A DNA stretch of 7,406 bases from JAAEQG01 sp023133475 (GTDB lineage Bacteria > Planctomycetota > Phycisphaerae > UBA1845): NCBI GenBank assembly GCA_030631415.1, contig DAOVLE010000243.1:1-7406 (forward strand), written 5' to 3'. Positions within the stretch are counted from its first letter, which is position 1. Every line of letters starts with the position of its first letter. Below the pieces are notes generated by a model. The model had not been told where the DNA came from. It did no database searches and saw only the letters and a list, made by a program, of their open reading frames with translations. Positions 5,406-7,406 of this stretch are shown piece by piece. The position numbers and the translations under genes were made by a program.

Positions 5406-6647
5406 ATGTCCGATCGGCGCGTGGTCGTCACGGGAATGGGTCTGATTACACCCCTCGGCGAGACGGTGGATGTGTTCTGGGACAACCTTCTTGCCGGCAA
5501 GAGCGGTATTGCCCCGGTGACTTCCTTTGACGTGAGCGATTTCAATGTGCGCATCGGGGGCGAGTGTTCCGACTTCAAGGTCGAAAACTACATCGACCGC
5601 CGTAAAGGCAACAAGCTGGATCGCTCCACCCAGTTCGCTCTCGCCGCCGCTCAAGAAGCCATGCGGATGAGCGGGCTCGACTTGGGGGCAGAGGATACGA
5701 CCCGTATTGGCGTGATCATCGGCTCGGGGATTGGCGGAATCTCCGAGATGGAGTCCCAGCACAATCGCCTGCTTAACCGTGGGCCGACCAAGGTCTCCCC
5801 GTTCACTATCCCACGGTTGATGCTGAACGCCACTGCCGCCTGGATATCCATCGAATACGGGTTGCGGGGGTTGTCCAGTTCCATCGCCACCGCCTGTGCC
5901 TCGGCAACCCACGCGATGGGTGATGCCTTTCACACCATCCGCCGCGACGAAGCCGATGTCATGATCGCCGGTGGAACCGAAGCCGCCCTGACCACATTGG
6001 GGTTGTCAGCCTTCGCTTCCATGAAAGCGCTCAGCACCCGCAACGACGATCCCAAGCATGCCTCCAGGCCTTTCGACCGCGACCGCGATGGTTTTGTTAT
6101 GGGCGAGGGTGCAGGGATTCTGATCTTTGAAGAGTTGAACCACGCCAAGGCACGTGGGGCTGACATTCTGTGTGAAGTCGGAGGGTTCGGAAGTTCCTCC
6201 GACGCCTCGCACATTACTCAGCCGAGCGAGTCGGGTGAGGGAGCGGCGACAGCCATGCGACGGACTCTGGCTTCCGCGTCGGTCAACCCCGATCAGATCG
6301 ACTACATCAATGCCCACGGGACCGCCACGTCGTTGGGCGATATAGCTGAAACGATGGCGGTCAAGTCCACATTCGGCTCACACGCTCACAAGCTGTGTAT
6401 CAGCAGCACCAAGAGTTCGATCGGGCATTTGCTGGGCGCCAGCGGGGGGGTGGAGATGGTGGCATCCATTATGGCTTTGCGGCAAGGGGTCGCCCCGCCC
6501 ACGATCAACCTGAACCATCCCGGCGAAGGTTGTGATTTGGACTATGTCCCCAACACCCCGCGAGACTGCAGAATCACTACTGTAATCAAGAACTCCTTTG
6601 GTTTCGGTGGGCACAACGCTTGCATACTGATCCGCCGTCTCGAGTAG
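5406..6647 (+). CDS. fabF: 3-oxoacyl-ACP synthase II (KAS II)
   Basis: FabF elongates acyl-ACP by decarboxylative condensation with malonyl-ACP. It has 413 residues, normal for KAS II. VVVTGMGLITPLG (6-18) opens the thiolase fold. The Cys-His-His triad and the supporting Lys are present: Cys164 in TACAS (162-166), His304 in NAHGTAT (302-308), Lys336 and His341 in STKSSIGH (334-341). FGFGGHN (398-404) closes the C-terminal domain. The family often reads STKSMTGH, so Ser338-Ile339 is a mild variant. The ATG at 5406 was preferred to an in-frame TTG at 5397 because it gives the usual MSxRRVVVTG start with GGGGA (5392-5396) at good spacing. It is the last fatty-acid gene here; no pabC, fabZ or rnc follows. 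Confidence 0.95.
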   Translation: MSDRRVVVTGMGLITPLGETVDVFWDNLLAGKSGIAPVTSFDVSDFNVRIGGECSDFKVENYIDRRKGNKLDRSTQFALAAAQEAMRMSGLDLGAEDTTRIGVIIGSGIGGISEMESQHNRLLNRGPTKVSPFTIPRLMLNATAAWISIEYGLRGLSSSIATACASATHAMGDAFHTIRRDEADVMIAGGTEAALTTLGLSAFASMKALSTRNDDPKHASRPFDRDRDGFVMGEGAGILIFEELNHAKARGADILCEVGGFGSSSDASHITQPSESGEGAATAMRRTLASASVNPDQIDYINAHGTATSLGDIAETMAVKSTFGSHAHKLCISSTKSSIGHLLGASGGVEMVASIMALRQGVAPPTINLNHPGEGCDLDYVPNTPRDCRITTVIKNSFGFGGHNACILIRRLE

Positions 6648-6680
6648 TTCTCAAGTTACCGGACATTCTCCGTCGATATT

Positions 6681-6688
6681 GCCGATAA
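6681..6688 (+). promoter_or_regulatory. Exact flagellar sigma28 -10 match ahead of fliN
   Basis: GCCGATAA is an 8/8 match to the enterobacterial sigma28 (FliA) -10 consensus and lies 59 bp before a flagellar gene. The -35 is not convincing: at the standard 11-bp spacing the octamer (6662-6669) matches TAAAGTTT at only four positions, while a better match, TCAAGTTA (6651-6658), is 11 bp too far. So it is suggestive, not established. Confidence 0.35.
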
Positions 6689-6696
6689 CATCCAAC

Positions 6697-6718
6697 ACTC
6701 TACGGGATATCGTAGGGT
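6697..6718 (+). promoter_or_regulatory. Small hairpin in the fabF-fliN spacer
   Basis: ACTCTACG (6697-6704) pairs with CGTAGGGT (6711-6718) with one T-G wobble around GGATAT. No U-tract follows, so it is a weak terminator candidate for fabF. Alternatively it lies just inside the leader of fliN if the sigma28-like site is used. Confidence 0.3.
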
Positions 6719-6747
6719 TAAGGTAGATTCTGCGCTGGTTGCTCCGT

Positions 6748-7176
6748 ATGACAATCACTCAGACGGACATTGATTCACTACTGTCTGCCGCCGGGGGTCT
6801 GGCGGATCAGCCGGACCTCACCGCCGCACCGGAGCCTGTGGCATCTTCGGGCAATACTGCCCCGTCGCCTCAGGCCTCCGTCCATCCCCCCTCGCCTATT
6901 GCGAAAAACGTCCCCCGGGAACTCCGGCGCATTTTGAAAATGCACGTGCCCGTCATCGTCGAGCTTGCCGAGCAGGCCATGTCGGTGTCAGCCATCCTCA
7001 AGTTGAACAGTGGTTCAATCCTCGAATTCGAGCGATCCGCCGACGCCGAACTCGAGCTACTCGTCAACAACAAGGTCATCGGGTTCGGGCAAGCGGTCAA
7101 AGTGGGCGAAAACTTCGGTCTGCGAATCACACGCCTTTGCGAAGTCCGCGAGGCAATCAAAGCACTCGGAACGTGA
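6748..7176 (+). CDS. fliN: Flagellar motor switch protein, FliN/SpoA family
   Basis: FliN forms the base of the cytoplasmic C-ring of the flagellar motor and takes part in direction switching and export. The 142-residue protein has three parts. The N-terminal peptide ITQTDIDSLLSAAG (3-16) resembles the CheY-binding EIDALL motif of FliM and FliY. Residues 18-54 are a Pro/Ala/Ser-rich linker. Residues 60-132 form a SpoA/SpoA-like domain with the VPVIVELAE (67-75), LNSGSILEF (86-94), LLVNNKVIGFGQAV (104-117) and FGLRITRL (123-130) blocks typical of FliN. It lacks the CheC phosphatase module of full FliY. The start ATG at 6748 has no clear Shine-Dalgarno; an in-frame TTG lies at 6739. Its place after fabF is unusual and it probably has its own promoter. 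Confidence 0.88.
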   Translation: MTITQTDIDSLLSAAGGLADQPDLTAAPEPVASSGNTAPSPQASVHPPSPIAKNVPRELRRILKMHVPVIVELAEQAMSVSAILKLNSGSILEFERSADAELELLVNNKVIGFGQAVKVGENFGLRITRLCEVREAIKALGT

Positions 7177-7177
7177 A

Positions 7178-7303
7178 AAAATGGAAAATGTGGGTGTTCG
7201 CGACGACGCCGTGGTGTTTAGCCCGCATTTCTCACACCGCAGAGAACGCGGAGATCGCAGAGTATTTCCTGGAAAGAAGTTACAGCCAAATTAAGACGTA
7301 TCG
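7178..7303 (-). repeat. Right copy of ~126-bp dispersed repeat, inverted
   Basis: The reverse complement of this segment aligns ungapped with 180-305: 81 of 90 in the core (7214-7303) and about 23 of 36 in the rest. Its weaker end abuts the fliN stop codon (7174-7176) with a 1-bp gap, so the element occupies the intergenic space exactly up to the gene. Its opposite orientation makes it the mirror of the left copy. Confidence 0.85.
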
Positions 7304-7354
7304 GGTGTAAACATTCAGTGAACCCGTGGTGAACAGGCAACAAGACAACGAGAC

Positions 7355-7387
7355 AACCTCCGGCAAGCCGTCGCGCTAGCGGAAGTT
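7355..7387. repeat. Imperfect dyad at the window end
   Basis: AACCTCCG (7355-7362) pairs with CGGAAGTT (7380-7387) with one mismatch, and the interval contains the palindrome GCTAGC (7375-7380). The sequence CGCTAGCGGAAG is familiar to me from planctomycete intergenic repeats, but I cannot confirm this. The 7304-7406 stretch otherwise shows no gene. Confidence 0.35.
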
Positions 7388-7406
7388 TACAACTAACCTG
7401 CTTCCC

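Noticed and set aside
5103..5933. 276-codon open frame on the - strand across acpP and fabF
   Set aside because: It is antisense to two clear genes and to the acpP ribosome binding site, with no recognisable domain.
7181..7294. Possible small gene starting MENVGVRDD after fliN
   Set aside because: It lies almost entirely inside the right copy of the dispersed repeat, is very basic and low in complexity, and has no ribosome binding site.

Overview
This window holds a housekeeping type II fatty-acid and phospholipid synthesis cluster, all on the + strand: rpmF (ribosomal protein L32), plsX, fabH, fabD, fabG, acpP, fabF. It is followed by a short flagellar-switch gene of the FliN family. The gene order is the classical bacterial rpmF-plsX-fab order known from E. 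coli and many other bacteria. I see no secondary-metabolite, defence or mobile-element protein genes. The unusual content is in the non-coding DNA.

Organism. The DNA is moderately GC-rich with good Shine-Dalgarno sites, the genes are typically bacterial and the organism has a flagellar C-ring. The spacers are crowded with GC-rich palindromic repeats: a GTAGGGCGGG...CCCGCCCTAC unit, an AATATAGCCCAGGGCGAAG unit and a period-9 CTCTGCG repeat. From memory these repeat families are common in planctomycetes, and the L32 sequence also fits, so Planctomycetota (perhaps a Phycisphaerae-like lineage) is my best guess. It is an inference, not a result.

Layout. Positions 1-510 contain no convincing gene. 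They hold two hairpins (1-55 and 101-172), the left copy of a ~126-bp dispersed repeat (180-305), a 7-bp tandem repeat, a candidate promoter (382-410) and a possible L32 leader hairpin. Then come rpmF (511-693), plsX (705-1700), fabH (1716-2708) and fabD (2779-3729), closely spaced and probably one transcript. A 460-bp spacer (3730-4189) is almost entirely nested inverted repeats. fabG (4190-4933) is flanked by more copies of the same 22-bp repeat unit. The acpP spacer carries a good sigma70-type promoter, an operator-like dyad, a leader hairpin and a strong Shine-Dalgarno site. acpP (5130-5381) and fabF (5406-6647) follow. A 100-bp spacer with an exact match to the flagellar sigma28 -10 element precedes fliN (6748-7176). 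The last 230 bp are non-coding and contain the right, inverted copy of the ~126-bp repeat (7178-7303).

How the genes work together. FabD loads malonate onto AcpP. FabH condenses acetyl-CoA (or a branched acyl-CoA) with malonyl-ACP to start a chain. FabG reduces the 3-keto group, and FabF carries out later condensations. PlsX converts finished acyl-ACP to acyl-phosphate for phospholipid synthesis. The dehydratase (FabZ/FabA), enoyl reductase and acetyl-CoA carboxylase genes are not here. L32 couples the cluster to ribosome production. FliN belongs to flagellar motility and is probably a separate transcription unit.

No new protein-coding system is visible. The best leads are the inverted repeat pair bracketing the cluster, the triple-nested palindrome between fabD and fabG, the acpP control region, and a small FliN with a FliM/FliY-like N-terminal peptide.
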